Shown here piece after piece: positions 24,779 through 33,850 of a stretch of DNA of 51,972 nucleotides. The DNA comes from Streptomyces sp. WAC 04229 (lineage in GTDB: Bacteria > Actinomycetota > Actinomycetes > Streptomycetales > Streptomycetaceae). The notes beneath the pieces are model-generated. The model made no database searches. It was not told the origin of the DNA and saw nothing but the letters and a program-made list of their open reading frames with translations. Location: NCBI RefSeq assembly GCF_003947455.1, contig NZ_QHJH01000036.1:1-51972 (forward strand), given 5' to 3'. Position 1 is the stretch's first letter. Each line of letters starts with the position of its first letter. The translations under genes and the position numbers were made by a program.

Positions 24779-25579
24779 ATGACGGACATCAGGCGTTTCA
24801 CGGACCACGGAGTACTCGTCACCGGCGCCGCCCGGGGCATCGGCGCGGCCACCGCACGCCGGCTGGCCACCGAGGGGGCGAAGGTGCTGCTGACCGACAT
24901 CGACCTGCCCGCGGCCCGGCGCACGGCGGACGCGCTGACCGAACAGGGGCTCAGCGCCGAGGCGTTCGCCTGCGACGTCGGCGACCGGGCGTCCGTCGAA
25001 GCGGCCGTCGCGCACGCCGTGGACACCTTCGGCGCCCTCGACGTACTGGTCAACAACGCCTACGCCTGCACCCCCGACGCACCGCTCTTCGAGGACGAAC
25101 CCGACGAGGTCTGGGCCCGCGACCTCGACGTGACCCTCACCGGCGCCTACCGCTGCTGCCGGGCCGCGCTGCCCCACCTGGCGGCCACCGGGCGGGGCGC
25201 GATCGTGAGCGTCGGCTCGGTCAACGGCGTCCAGGACTTCGGCAACCACGCCTACAGCGCCGCCAAGGCCGGTCTCGGCTCGCTGACCCGCACCCTCGCC
25301 GGACACGCCGCCGCGCGCGGCGTCCGCGTCAACCTCGTGACGCCGGGCACGGTGCGCACCACGGCCTGGGAGGGCCGGGACGAGGAACTGGCGGCGGTAC
25401 GGGACCTGTACCCGCTGGGCCGGGTCGGCGAGCCGGAGGACATCGCGGCGGCCGTGGCCTTCCTGGCCTCGCGCGACGCGTCGTGGATCACCGGCACCAC
25501 GCTGGCGGTCGACGGCGGTCTGACCGCGGTCAACACGGGGTTCCGGCAGGCCACGCGAACGTGGGGCGAGACGGACTGA
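24779..25579 (+). CDS. Short-chain dehydrogenase/reductase, 266 aa
   Basis: Classical SDR with every hallmark: cofactor loop TGAARGIGAAT (~15-25), acidic DID after strand 2 favouring NAD, CDVGDRAS, NNAYA (~90), catalytic Ser in VSVGSVNG (~144), YSAAK (Tyr ~159, Lys ~163), PGTVRT and the C-terminal TGTTLAVDGG. Length typical of 3-oxoacyl-reductase or glucose-dehydrogenase-like enzymes. Substrate cannot be told. Divergent from the membrane protein; single gene. Confidence 0.9.
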   Translation: MTDIRRFTDHGVLVTGAARGIGAATARRLATEGAKVLLTDIDLPAARRTADALTEQGLSAEAFACDVGDRASVEAAVAHAVDTFGALDVLVNNAYACTPDAPLFEDEPDEVWARDLDVTLTGAYRCCRAALPHLAATGRGAIVSVGSVNGVQDFGNHAYSAAKAGLGSLTRTLAGHAAARGVRVNLVTPGTVRTTAWEGRDEELAAVRDLYPLGRVGEPEDIAAAVAFLASRDASWITGTTLAVDGGLTAVNTGFRQATRTWGETD

Positions 25580-25727
25580 GGGTGGCGCGAACCCGGTGGC
25601 GTTTGTCACGCTTTCGTGGCCAGTGGGCGCGGCAGGGCAACCGAATCGGCCCGGCGGCTGTCTATCAGGCGGGGGGGACGCACCACGGCGACCTCCCACC
25701 ACCTCACCGCTTCGGGAAAGGCCGGCC

Positions 25728-26423
25728 ATGGGGGACATACGCAGACGAGCACTCGTCGCACTCGGGGTCACCGCACTGGTGGCACCGCTCACGCTCGTGC
25801 TCACGGCCGCGCCGGCCCAGGCCGCGAGCTGCACCGCGACGACGGGCCCGTACCAGAAGAAGGTGGAGAAGTTCCTCGGCCGCCCGGCCGACGGCAAGCA
25901 GTCCACCGCCGACTGCCAGGCCATCCGCGCCTTCCAGACCAAGCACGGCATCACGCCGAACGCCGGCTACGCGGGACCCATCACCTGGGGCGTGATGGAC
26001 CTGATGACGAAGCAGAAGGCCGTCGGCAAGAACCCGAACAAATCCGGCAAATGCCCGGTCAACAAGGGTCGTATCGCCTGCGTCGACCTCACCCTCCAGC
26101 TCAGCTGGATCCAGGACGGCAAGAAGCTGGTCTACGGCCCGGTGCCGGTCCGCACGGGCCGGAACGGCTACGAGACCCGCACCGGCCTGAAGAAGGTCTA
26201 CTGGCGCAACCTCAACCACCACTCGACCATCTACGACGTGCCGATGCCCTACAGCCAGTTCTTCGACGGCGGCCAGGCCTTCCACTCCGTCGGCGTCAGC
26301 GTGTGGAGCCCGCCCGGCTCGCACGGCTGCGTCAACATGACGAAGACCGACGCCAAGAAGTACTGGTCGCTGCTGAAGAAGAACGACGACGTCTACGTGT
26401 ACGGCCGCAAGCCGGGCACCTGA
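25728..26423 (+). CDS. Secreted L,D-transpeptidase (YkuD) with peptidoglycan-binding domain, 231 aa
   Basis: Cell-wall enzyme making 3-3 cross-links or attaching proteins to peptidoglycan. Signal peptide MGDIRRRALVALGV...APAQA (~30). A peptidoglycan-binding-1-like domain follows (~35-90, with QKKVEKFLGRPADGKQSTADCQAIRAFQTKHGI), then the YkuD domain ending in SHGCVNM (nucleophile Cys ~204) with its partner His in AFHSVGV (~187). The start is the ATG at 25728 with GGGAAAGG upstream; earlier in-frame starts would precede the signal peptide. The 148-base upstream leader has no structure I recognise. Confidence 0.92.
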   Translation: MGDIRRRALVALGVTALVAPLTLVLTAAPAQAASCTATTGPYQKKVEKFLGRPADGKQSTADCQAIRAFQTKHGITPNAGYAGPITWGVMDLMTKQKAVGKNPNKSGKCPVNKGRIACVDLTLQLSWIQDGKKLVYGPVPVRTGRNGYETRTGLKKVYWRNLNHHSTIYDVPMPYSQFFDGGQAFHSVGVSVWSPPGSHGCVNMTKTDAKKYWSLLKKNDDVYVYGRKPGT

Positions 26424-26454
26424 GACCGACGGGCACCCGGCTCGCGCGACGGCC

Positions 26455-27657
26455 TCACGGCCGGGGCGCGTCCCCGAAGTCCGGGATCTCCAGCCTGACC
26501 CCGCCCTGCCGCGCGGACTCGTGCGCGACGATGCCCGGCAGGGTGTAGCGGGCGGCGACCCACGCGTTCACGGACGGCAGCGTCCGGGAGTTCACGGCGG
26601 TCACGAAGTCGTCCACCAGGAAGTGGTGGCTGCCCTCGTGGCCGTTGTGCAGGTGGTCGAAGGCCCGGGGCAGCCGCGCCCGGTCGTGCACCGGTGCCGA
26701 ACCCGAGGTGAAGGCGGCCCGCAGCTCCGGCGCGATGTGCTGGAGCGAGGGGTCGTCCGGCGCCATGGTCGGCTTGGGCTCCAGCAGCTCGCTGATGTCC
26801 TCGACCCCGGTCTTGTCCTGCCACAGCGCCACGGTCGCCAGCTGCTCCATGCTCGCCTCCGTGCCGAAGAACCGGAAACGGGACTCCCGGATGTGCGAGG
26901 GGTAGCCGACCCGGCGGAATTCGTTGGTGCGGAACGACCCGCCGCCCGTCACCTCGAACAGCGCCGTCGCGTTGGACACGTCGTTGTCGAACCGGCTGAC
27001 CGACCGGTCGAAGACGCCGTCTCCGCGCTCGTCCACCACACCGAGCGCCGAGACGCTCACCGCGTGCGTCCCCCACGCGCCCAGCACCCCGCCCACCGAG
27101 TGCGTCGGGTACAGCAGCGGCGGATAGCTGGCAGTGGCCTTCCACTGCTCGCCGCCGCTGTACTGGTACGCCTCGTAGAAGCCCAGGTCCATGTCGTGGA
27201 CGTAGTCGCCCTCGGCGTAGAAGAGCCGCCCGAAGGCCCCCTCGGCGATCTTGTTGCGGGCGTGCACGGTCGCCGGGTTGTACTGGCTGGTCTCACCCAT
27301 CATGTACGTCAGCCCGGTCGCCTTGACCGCGTCGATGATCTCCGCGATCTCCTGCGTACTGATCGCCATGGGGACCGCCGAGTACACGTGCTTGCCCGCG
27401 CCCAGGCCCTGGAGGACCAGCGGGCCGTGGGTCCAGCGCTGGGTGAAGACCGCGACGGCGTCGACCGCCGGGGACTCCAGCATCGCCTCGTAACCGGGGA
27501 AGGTGCCGGCGAGGCCTTCGGCGGCGGCGAGCCGCTCGGCCCGCTCCGGCAGCAGGTCGGTGACGTACACGTCGCGCACACCTGGGTGGGCCAGGAACAG
27601 CCTGGCGAACTGGCCGGAGAACTGGCCGGCACCGACGATGCCGAGGGAGAACGTCAT
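26455..27657 (-). CDS. Gfo/Idh/MocA family oxidoreductase, 400 aa
   Basis: NAD(P)-dependent sugar dehydrogenase. Rossmann loop GIVGAGQFSGQFARLF (~5-20); the usual EKP is replaced by HVYSAVPMAIS (~95); the C-terminal domain contains EGDYVHDMD (~155) and PTHSVGGVLGAWG (~195), giving candidate catalytic Asp and His. Likely oxidises or isomerises the sugar once imported by the now decayed transporter upstream. Two starts are possible: GTG at 27675, which overlaps the upstream stop, or ATG at 27657 preceded by AAGGG; I prefer the latter. This gene looks intact although its operon partners are broken. Confidence 0.88.
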   Translation of the reverse strand: MTFSLGIVGAGQFSGQFARLFLAHPGVRDVYVTDLLPERAERLAAAEGLAGTFPGYEAMLESPAVDAVAVFTQRWTHGPLVLQGLGAGKHVYSAVPMAISTQEIAEIIDAVKATGLTYMMGETSQYNPATVHARNKIAEGAFGRLFYAEGDYVHDMDLGFYEAYQYSGGEQWKATASYPPLLYPTHSVGGVLGAWGTHAVSVSALGVVDERGDGVFDRSVSRFDNDVSNATALFEVTGGGSFRTNEFRRVGYPSHIRESRFRFFGTEASMEQLATVALWQDKTGVEDISELLEPKPTMAPDDPSLQHIAPELRAAFTSGSAPVHDRARLPRAFDHLHNGHEGSHHFLVDDFVTAVNSRTLPSVNAWVAARYTLPGIVAHESARQGGVRLEIPDFGDAPRP

Positions 27658-27671
27658 GGATGGGGTGCCCT

Positions 27672-28303
27672 TCACTGGTCGAGGATGAGATTGATCTGGT
27701 CGCTGGCCGCGTCGAGGCTGGTGACCGGCTTGCCGCCGCCGTAGACGTCCTGCATGGCGGGTTGCATGAGGGCCAGCACGTCAGCGGCGTGGTCCGTGAT
27801 CGGGTAGGTGAAGGTCCGGAAGCCCTCCGGGTCGTCGACGGGCCGCGTGAAGGCCGACACGTCGACGCCCTTCTCGCCCCGCCTGCCCTGCTCGTCCACG
27901 GTCAGGTGCGCGACGGCCTTCTCGTAGGTCCCTCCGTCCCCGGGGTTCCGGGAGAGGCCGTTCAGCTCGTCGGCGCTCAGTCCGGCGTCCTTCGCCATCC
28001 CCTCGTTGTAGAAGAGGGCGACGGTGTCCCAGTCCTTCGGGGCGCCGTGGCGGTGACCGTCCGGGCCGAGCCAGCCGGCGGCCAGGCCCGGCTGGTGGTC
28101 GGCGTCCTCGATACCGAGGCCGTCCAGCGGTTCCAGCACCCCCAGGTCGGCGAACTGCGCCTGGTACGCGGGCAGTGATTGGCGTCCCGCAGCCAGTACG
28201 TGACCGTGTTCCCGGAGCCCCCGGTGGAGCCGCCCCGCGCGCAGCCGCTCACCAGGGACAGCGCCAGCGCCCCGGTCAGCGCCGCGACCGTACGAAAACG
28301 CAT
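27672..28303 (-). pseudogene. Decayed sugar ABC transporter solute-binding lipoprotein gene
   Basis: The remnant begins well: ribosome site GAGGGG, ATG at 28303, and a lipoprotein signal (LALSLVSGCARGG, lipobox Cys ~21) followed by NTVTYWLRDAN, the start of a sugar-binding protein. At about 28172-28183 a base appears lost, and the correct continuation (LPAYQAQFADLGVLEPLDGLG) is in another frame. Compared with the family (~430 residues), residues between PAYQ and QFADLG (about 80) and a block after TVDEQGRRGE (about 150) are missing. KDWDTVALFYNE and the extreme C-terminus (SLDAASDQINLIL) remain. So there is one frameshift and two large internal deletions, and no functional product. Confidence 0.85.
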
Positions 28304-28313
28304 GCCCGTCCCC

Positions 28314-28443
28314 TCACTTGACGCCGGTGAAGCCGATGGTGCTGACGATGCGGCGAGCGAAGACGCCGAAGAGCAGCAGCATCGGGCGGCGAGGCGTCCG
28401 TCACCCGGGGGCGGGACGGCGGACTGTTGGAGCCGGCGGTCAT
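28314..28443 (-). pseudogene. Remnant of sugar ABC transporter permease, ends joined by internal deletion
   Basis: ATG at 28443 with GAGGAG upstream starts MTAGSNSPPSRPRVTDASPP, a typical cytoplasmic N-terminus of a MalG-like permease. Directly after, in another frame, comes PMLLLFGVFARRIVSTIGFTGVK and a stop at 28314, the typical permease C-terminus. The ~250 residues of membrane helices that should lie between are gone, so a large deletion fused the two ends near 28383. It lies 10 bp upstream of the binding-protein remnant, in operon order. Confidence 0.78.
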
Positions 28444-28605
28444 CGGGGGACTCCTCGCAGGGGCGGTGGCTCGTCCTGGCGTCACATACTTTTGAGGCGG
28501 AAGAATCAAGCCGTCAAGGGGGTGCGGGCATCCTTCCGCGGCCTGGCTTTCGAGTCGTAGTCTGGCCATGTTGTTTCCGGCACGGAAAAAAGAGGTTCGA
28601 TCTTC

Positions 28606-29769
28606 ATGGCCGCAGCCGCTCCCAGCTGGCCCCCGCTGAGCCCCGGCGAGCGTTCCGTGGCGATCGAGGTGCTCGTGCACGGCCCGCTGTCCCGGACCGA
28701 GATCGCCCGGCGGCTGGGTCTGTCCCCCGGCAGCCTCACCCGGCTGACCAAGCCGCTCGTCGAGTCGCGACTGCTGGTGGAGGTCCCGGAGGCGGGCGGG
28801 ATGGCCGAGGTGCGGCAGGGGCGCCCGTCCCAGCCGCTCGACGTGGTCGCGGACTCCCGCTACTTCGTCGGCTTCAAGGTCACCCAGGACATGGTGTACG
28901 GCGTCGTGACCACCCTCCGCAGTGAGATCGTCGCCCGGCACGACCGGCCGCTGACCACCCGTGATCCCACCGAGGTCGCCGCGCTGCTGGCCCGGATGAC
29001 CGGCGAGCTGTCGCGCGGGCGCCCCGGGGTCGCCGGGATCGGCATCGGTGTCGGCGGACTCGTCGAGGACCGGGCCGTGGTCGGCGAGTCACCCTTCCTC
29101 GGCTGGCGAGGCGTGCCGCTCGCCGCGCTCGTCGAGCAGCGGACCGGGCTGCCGGTCGTCGTGGAGAACGACACGGCCGCCTTCGTGGAGGCCGAGACCT
29201 GGTTCGGGGCGGGGCGCGGTCTGGACCGGTTCGTCGTCCTCACCATCGGTGCCGGCATCGGCTACGGGCTCGTGCTCGGCGGCAGGCGGGTGCCGTACGC
29301 GGGGGACGAGGACCGGGGCTTCGGGCGTCACTGGATCGTCGACCCGCACGGCCCGCTCACCCCCGACGGGCGGCGCGGCAGCGCGGTGTCGCTGCTGACC
29401 ATCCCCAACATCCGCTACCAGGTCAGGGCGGCCACCGGACATGACCTGACCTGGGAGGAGATCCTCGCGGCCGCCGCCGCCGAGGAGTCCATGGCCGCCC
29501 GGGTGACCGAGGAGGCCGGACGCGCCCTGGGCACCCTGGTGGCCCAGATCGCCAACTTCGTGATGCCGCAGAAGATCCTGCTCGCGGGGGAGGGGGTGGG
29601 GCTGATGGACGTGGCGGGAAAGGTGGTCGAGGACGCCGTCCGCGACAACCGGCACCCGCAGGCGGCACCTGTCGCCCTGGAGACCAAGGTGTCCGACTTC
29701 CACGACTGGGCGCGCGGCGCGGCCGTACTGGCCATCCAGGTACTGGTGCTGGGGGCGGCGCAGGCCTGA
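28606..29769 (+). CDS. ROK family transcriptional regulator, 387 aa
   Basis: Sugar-responsive repressor. The N-terminal winged HTH is ~12-70 (LSRTEIARRLGLSPGSLTRLTKPLVESRLL). The ROK sugar-kinase-like domain follows, with GIGIGVGGLVED (~145), ENDTAAFVEAETWFGAGRGL (~185) and TIGAGIGYGLVLGG (~215). In most ROK proteins, GH-x-VDP is followed by a CxCGxxGC zinc motif; here it reads GRHWIVDPHGPLTPDGRRGSA, with no cysteine, so the zinc site is absent. It diverges from the decayed sugar operon that it presumably once controlled. Confidence 0.88.
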   Translation: MAAAAPSWPPLSPGERSVAIEVLVHGPLSRTEIARRLGLSPGSLTRLTKPLVESRLLVEVPEAGGMAEVRQGRPSQPLDVVADSRYFVGFKVTQDMVYGVVTTLRSEIVARHDRPLTTRDPTEVAALLARMTGELSRGRPGVAGIGIGVGGLVEDRAVVGESPFLGWRGVPLAALVEQRTGLPVVVENDTAAFVEAETWFGAGRGLDRFVVLTIGAGIGYGLVLGGRRVPYAGDEDRGFGRHWIVDPHGPLTPDGRRGSAVSLLTIPNIRYQVRAATGHDLTWEEILAAAAAEESMAARVTEEAGRALGTLVAQIANFVMPQKILLAGEGVGLMDVAGKVVEDAVRDNRHPQAAPVALETKVSDFHDWARGAAVLAIQVLVLGAAQA

Positions 29770-29931
29770 AGTCGGCCCCCGTGTGCGGTGGGACACGTGC
29801 GGCGGTGACGAACTCGCAGGTGGGCCTTGACAGATGAGTCGCACGACGTGACCAGCAACACGGTCCGATATGTCCGTTTGGCTCGCGATTACTCACATCG
29901 TCTTCACGTCCGTCGCCGTATGCTTCACAGC

Positions 29932-30105
29932 ATGTCCACCACTGTTGAACCCTCCTCCGAGCGATCGGCTGCCGAGGTCAACGAGGAGATCCGGGCCCTC
30001 TGGCTCCGGTCGGGCGGGACACTGAGCGTCGAGCAGCGCGCGGAGTACCAGCGGCTCGTCATGGAGTGGGCCAACGCGGCCCCGGAGGCGGCGAAGGCCG
30101 CCTGA
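29932..30105 (+). CDS. Small conserved-type hypothetical protein, 57 aa
   Basis: Acidic, helical little protein ([24 protein letters not shown]...). No domain recognised. The ATG at 29932 is 7 bases after a TATGCT -10-like box (29919-29924), so the mRNA may be leaderless; the in-frame start 105 bases upstream lacks a ribosome site. The coding part has a normal Streptomyces codon pattern and ends just before a strong terminator. Confidence 0.65.
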   Translation: MSTTVEPSSERSAAEVNEEIRALWLRSGGTLSVEQRAEYQRLVMEWANAAPEAAKAA

Positions 30106-30149
30106 CGGCCGCCCGAGCCCTCCTCGGCGCATCGGCGCCCCCGGCCCGC

Positions 30150-30172
30150 GGCGTCCGCCCCACGCGGACGCC
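30150..30172. terminator. Hairpin terminator between convergent genes
   Basis: Perfect 9-bp stem GGCGTCCGC (30150-30158) / GCGGACGCC (30164-30172), loop CCCAC, followed by CTTCTCGT. Lies 45 bp after the small gene and 19 bp from the end of the opposing protease gene. Confidence 0.75.
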
Positions 30173-30190
30173 CTTCTCGTCGCCCCCGGC

Positions 30191-31552
30191 TCAGCCCCAC
30201 GTCGCCGAGTAGTGCCGCCGGTACGCCTTGCGGTCCGCCTCGGCGCGGATCCACCGCGTGGCCACCAGGGCCATGAGACTGCCCGCCACGACCAGCAGTC
30301 CCGGGCCCACGTTGCGTCGGTCCGTCAGCCGGGCGAGCAGCGTCGAGCCGTCGACGCCCGTCACGGGAGCCGCCGCCCCCGGTGCCGCGGCGCCGGGAGC
30401 GCCGCCACCGGCGGCCGGCGCCGAGGGCGCGGCGCCCGGCCCGGTCCCCTGCTGCCCGGCGACGATCAGGCGGACGCCGAGCGACTCCATGGCCTCCGGC
30501 AGCGGCTGGAAGAACGTCGTACCGCCCTTCGCGCAGTCGCCGTTGCCGCCCGAGGTCACTCCCAGAGCGACGCCCTCGGAGAACATCGGCCCACCGCTGT
30601 CCCCGGGTTCGGCGCACACGTCGGTCTCGATCAGCCCGGTGACCGTGCCCTCCGGGTAGTTGACCGTCGCGTCCAGCGCCGTGACCTGCCCGTCCCGCAG
30701 CCCGCTGGTGCTGCCGCTGCGGAACACCCGCTGTCCGACCGCCGGTTCGCCTACGCCCGTGATGCGCACCCCCTTGCCGTCGCCCACCGCCACCACGTCG
30801 GCGCCGTCGCCCGCCTTGCCGTTCGCGTACTCCACCAGGGAGAAGTCGTCCCCGGGGAAGCTGCCCGCGACGGTCTTGCCGACCTGCCGGTCTCTCCCGC
30901 CGTCACCGAACCAGACCGACCCCGTCGGCCCGCAGTGACCGGCGGTCAGGATGAACTCACTGCGCCCGTCGGTCACGTTGAACCCCGCCGAACAGCGACC
31001 CGCCGTGGACAGGATCGGCACCGCGCCGTTCAGGCGCGTGGTGAAGGCCCCCTCGGTGCGCTCCATGCGGACGAAACCGCCGATGCCCTCCGCCACTCCC
31101 GTCAGGCGCGACCAGTCCGACGTGGAGACGGTGCGGTCACCGCGGACCACCACCTCGTTGGACCGGTAGTCGAGCGCCCACGCCGTGCCCGCCACCCGGG
31201 GTGCCGAACGCAGCGTCGAGGCCGCCGACCTCAGCTCCGACATGCTGTGTCGTACGACCTTCGCCCCGGCACCGGCCCGCCGCACCGTCTCCGCCGTCCG
31301 CTCGTCGGTGACCGCGACGACCGGCCGCCCGTCGGCACCGACCCAGTGGCCCGCCGTGCGCTCCTCGCCCAGCTCCGACACCAGGCCGGCACCGGCGCCG
31401 GACGCCGTCTGCGCCAGGGTGCGCGGCGCCGCCGACACGTCGGGCGGTTCGCTCGCCACGGCCCGGGTGACCATCGTCCCCCCGACCAGCAGTCCGCCGA
31501 CGGCGGCCAGCCGTGCCGCTCGCCGGACCATGCGTCGTCGTGCGTGCCTCAT
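30191..31552 (-). CDS. Cell-surface S1 (alpha-lytic-like) serine protease with C-terminal membrane anchor, 453 aa
   Basis: Paralogue of the protease at 10347. Signal peptide with Arg-rich start and hydrophobic segment ending RAVA (~34), propeptide to ~180, then His in LTAGHCG (~204), Asp in GDDFSLV (~236), Ser in EPGDSGGP (~318). Segments [13 protein letters not shown] and [12 protein letters not shown] are shared almost word for word with the other protease. The tail differs: an Ala/Pro/Gly linker, then a membrane helix ([15 protein letters not shown], ~417-431) and a basic end ([13 protein letters not shown]), so the enzyme stays anchored with its domain outside. Start at ATG 31552 has GGGAG 8 bases upstream; a GTG 24 bases earlier lacks one. 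Confidence 0.9.
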   Translation of the reverse strand: MRHARRRMVRRAARLAAVGGLLVGGTMVTRAVASEPPDVSAAPRTLAQTASGAGAGLVSELGEERTAGHWVGADGRPVVAVTDERTAETVRRAGAGAKVVRHSMSELRSAASTLRSAPRVAGTAWALDYRSNEVVVRGDRTVSTSDWSRLTGVAEGIGGFVRMERTEGAFTTRLNGAVPILSTAGRCSAGFNVTDGRSEFILTAGHCGPTGSVWFGDGGRDRQVGKTVAGSFPGDDFSLVEYANGKAGDGADVVAVGDGKGVRITGVGEPAVGQRVFRSGSTSGLRDGQVTALDATVNYPEGTVTGLIETDVCAEPGDSGGPMFSEGVALGVTSGGNGDCAKGGTTFFQPLPEAMESLGVRLIVAGQQGTGPGAAPSAPAAGGGAPGAAAPGAAAPVTGVDGSTLLARLTDRRNVGPGLLVVAGSLMALVATRWIRAEADRKAYRRHYSATWG

Positions 31553-31705
31553 GCGTGCGCTCCCGAACCCCGACACGCGGCGTCACCACCGCGGGGGCCT
31601 CCGGACGTCGAGCGCCCTCCTCCCATACGGGGACGGACACGCGGGTGTTCACCGGGCCGGTGGCCTTGTTTCCCCGCTCCGGCGGGGCGGCCTATCTTGT
31701 GCCCC

Positions 31706-32884
31706 ATGACCCGCATCCCGCACGACCGGCCCGGCGACCCCGACCCCCTGCGCGCTCTCACCCTGGACCGGCTGCGCCGCCGTACGAGCATGAAGTGGCG
31801 CACCTACCCCGCCGACGTACTGCCGCTGTGGGTGGCCGAGATGGACGTGCCGCTCGCCCCCGCCGTCGTGCGCGCGGTCACCGAGGCGATGGAACTCGGC
31901 GACACCGGCTACCCCGCCGGCACCGCCTACGCCGAGGCCCTCGCGGACTTCGCCGGCAAGAGGTGGGGCTGGGACGGCCTGGCGGTGGAGCGCACGGCGA
32001 TTGTGCCCGACGTGATGCTGGGCGTCGTCGAGATGCTCAGGCTCGTCACGGGGCCCGGCGACCCCGTGATCGTCAACCCGCCCGTGTACCCGCCGTTCTA
32101 CCAGTTCGTCGGCCACATGGACCGGCGGATCGTCGAGGCGCCGCTCGGCCCCGGCCTCCGGATCGACCTCGGGGCGCTGGAGGAGGCGTTCCGGACGGCC
32201 GTGGCCGGCGGAGGGCGGGCCGCCTACCTGCTGTGCAGCCCGCACAACCCGACCGGCACCGTGCACACCGCCGACGAGCTGGCCGCCGTCGCCGCCCTCG
32301 CGGAGCGCCACGGCGTCCGGGTCGTCGCCGACGAGATCCACGCGCCGGTCGTCACCGGGGACGCGCGGTTCGTGCCCTACCTGAGCGTCCCCGGCGCCGG
32401 GCGCGGGCTCGCGCTGATGTCCGCGTCCAAGGGCTGGAACCTGGCCGGGCTCAAGGCCGCACTCGCCCTCGCCGGACCCGGCGCCGCCGACGACCTGGCC
32501 CGGATGCCGGAGGAGGTCGGCCACGGGCCGAGTCACGTGGGCGTGCTCGCCCACACCGCCGCCCTGCGCGACGGCACGGACTGGCTGGACGCGGTACTCG
32601 CGGGGCTCGACGAGAACCGGCGGCTGCTCACCGGCCTGCTCGCCGAGCAGCTGCCCGGGGTCGTCCACCGCGCCGGGGAGGCGACCTACCTGGCGTGGCT
32701 CGACTGCCGGGCGCTCGGTCTCGGCGACGACCCGGCTCGGGTCTTCCTCGACCGGGGGCGGGTGGCCCTCAGCTCCGGCATCCCGTTCGGCACCGGCGGG
32801 GCGGGGCACCTGCGGCTCAACCTGGCGACCTCGCCGGAGGTGATCACGGAGGCGGTGCGGCGGATGCGGGCGGCCCTGGAGTGA
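31706..32884 (+). CDS. MalY/PatB-type PLP aminotransferase (C-S lyase), 392 aa
   Basis: Fold type I PLP enzyme of the MalY/PatB group, usually cystathionine beta-lyase/cysteine desulfhydrase. It starts with the group's [29 protein letters not shown]. Substrate segment [12 protein letters not shown] (~133), [12 protein letters not shown] (~178), ADEIHAPVV (~212), the PLP lysine in [12 protein letters not shown] (~240) and RLNLATSP near the end. ATG at 31706 lies 7 bases after TATCTT, so the mRNA is probably leaderless. Divergent from the anchored protease. Confidence 0.9.
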   Translation: MTRIPHDRPGDPDPLRALTLDRLRRRTSMKWRTYPADVLPLWVAEMDVPLAPAVVRAVTEAMELGDTGYPAGTAYAEALADFAGKRWGWDGLAVERTAIVPDVMLGVVEMLRLVTGPGDPVIVNPPVYPPFYQFVGHMDRRIVEAPLGPGLRIDLGALEEAFRTAVAGGGRAAYLLCSPHNPTGTVHTADELAAVAALAERHGVRVVADEIHAPVVTGDARFVPYLSVPGAGRGLALMSASKGWNLAGLKAALALAGPGAADDLARMPEEVGHGPSHVGVLAHTAALRDGTDWLDAVLAGLDENRRLLTGLLAEQLPGVVHRAGEATYLAWLDCRALGLGDDPARVFLDRGRVALSSGIPFGTGGAGHLRLNLATSPEVITEAVRRMRAALE

Positions 32885-32942
32885 AGGACGGGGTGACGGG
32901 CGCACGGTGTGAACCGGGGGCCTGGGCCTAGACTTCGGGACT

Positions 32943-33329
32943 ATGGACGACGCGTCACTGGACCGGCTCGGCGCCGGCAAGTACCTGCTGGTCACCACCT
33001 ACCGGAAGAACGGCACCCAGGTGGCCACGCCGGTGTGGGTCGTACGGGACGGCGACGCGCTCGGCGTCTGGACCGCCGCCGACTCCTGGAAGGTCAAGCG
33101 CGTGCGCAACCGCGCCGACGTGCTGATCGGCCCGTGCGACGTACGCGGCCGGCCGACCGGCGACCAGGTACCGGGGACGGCGGAGATCTGCGACGCGGCC
33201 ACCACCGCCCGCTACCGCAAGCTGCTCGCCCGCAAGTACGGCGTCCTCGGCAGGCTCACCCTCTTCGGCAGCCGGCTGCGCCGGGGGCTGGACGGCACCG
33301 TGGGCATCCGCATCACGCCCGGGCCCTGA
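32943..33329 (+). CDS. PPOX-class F420-dependent oxidoreductase-like protein, 128 aa
   Basis: Split-barrel flavin/deazaflavin-binding protein. It has the family pattern KYLLVTTYRKNGTQVATPVWVVRDGDALGVWTAADSWKVKRVRNRADVLI, matching actinobacterial 'PPOX class F420-dependent' proteins, shown here only in part. Function likely an F420H2- or flavin-dependent reduction of an unknown substrate. ATG at 32943 follows TAGACT by 8 bases, so transcription may start at the ATG. It lies 58 bp after the PLP enzyme in the same direction. Confidence 0.85.
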   Translation: MDDASLDRLGAGKYLLVTTYRKNGTQVATPVWVVRDGDALGVWTAADSWKVKRVRNRADVLIGPCDVRGRPTGDQVPGTAEICDAATTARYRKLLARKYGVLGRLTLFGSRLRRGLDGTVGIRITPGP

Positions 33330-33336
33330 CCGCCCC

Positions 33337-33750
33337 TCAGGTCCAGGCCCGGTACGGCTCGTCGACCAGCTGGAAGACCGGCTCGCCGCGCACCGGGTCC
33401 TTGGCCGTGGACAGGCGCACCCGGTCGCCGCTGTGGATGCCGATGAGCGGACCCATGACACGGCCGCGCAGCACGAAGCCCTCGGCCATCTCTATCAGGG
33501 ACACGTTGCGCGCGGCGGGGCTGTTGCGGTGCACCACCGTGGCGTGGCGCACCGTGCCCGTGCCCTCGCTGCGTTCGGTGCGCAGCTCACTGCCGCGACA
33601 GACCGGGCAGAGCACCCGGTGGTACATCGCGGTGCCGCACCAGGTGCAGCGCTGGAAGAAGACGGCCTCGGTGTCGGGCGCCTGGGGGTCGAGGACGCCC
33701 GTCGGGGAGCCGGCTGTCCGCTGAGCGACGTTTCCTGAGTGGTGGTACAC
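33337..33750 (-). CDS. Zn-ribbon/OB-fold (DUF35-like) protein, 137 aa
   Basis: Acyl-CoA-associated small protein type. The N-terminal rubredoxin-like ribbon is QRCTWCGTAMYHRVLCPVCRG (CxxC...CxxC, ~32-52, quoted at family level); an OB-fold follows with VVHRNS, NVSLIEMAEGFVLRGRVMG and GDRVRLST. These proteins often pair with thiolases or acyl-CoA enzymes. The start is GTG at 33750 with AGGGAG 10 bases upstream; the frame stays open far into the TetR region but that part is antisense. A site matching the TetR operator lies 100 bp upstream. Confidence 0.8.
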   Translation of the reverse strand: MYHHSGNVAQRTAGSPTGVLDPQAPDTEAVFFQRCTWCGTAMYHRVLCPVCRGSELRTERSEGTGTVRHATVVHRNSPAARNVSLIEMAEGFVLRGRVMGPLIGIHSGDRVRLSTAKDPVRGEPVFQLVDEPYRAWT

Positions 33751-33850
33751 GCTGGTCAACTCCCTGCACTCGGGCCGGAATCCCGCGTGCGCGGTCACCG
33801 GGCACGCGTGTGCGCGGCTGGTCCGTGCCACCGTGCACGCGACGAGCGTA

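Noticed and set aside
25580..25727. Possible c-di-AMP (ydaO) riboswitch before the L,D-transpeptidase
   Set aside because: Such elements precede cell-wall genes in actinobacteria, but I could not match the conserved core or build its helices here.
29827..29832. TTGACA as a -35 box for the 57-aa gene
   Set aside because: No -10 element lies 16-19 bp downstream; the nearest good box (TATGCT at 29919) is too far.
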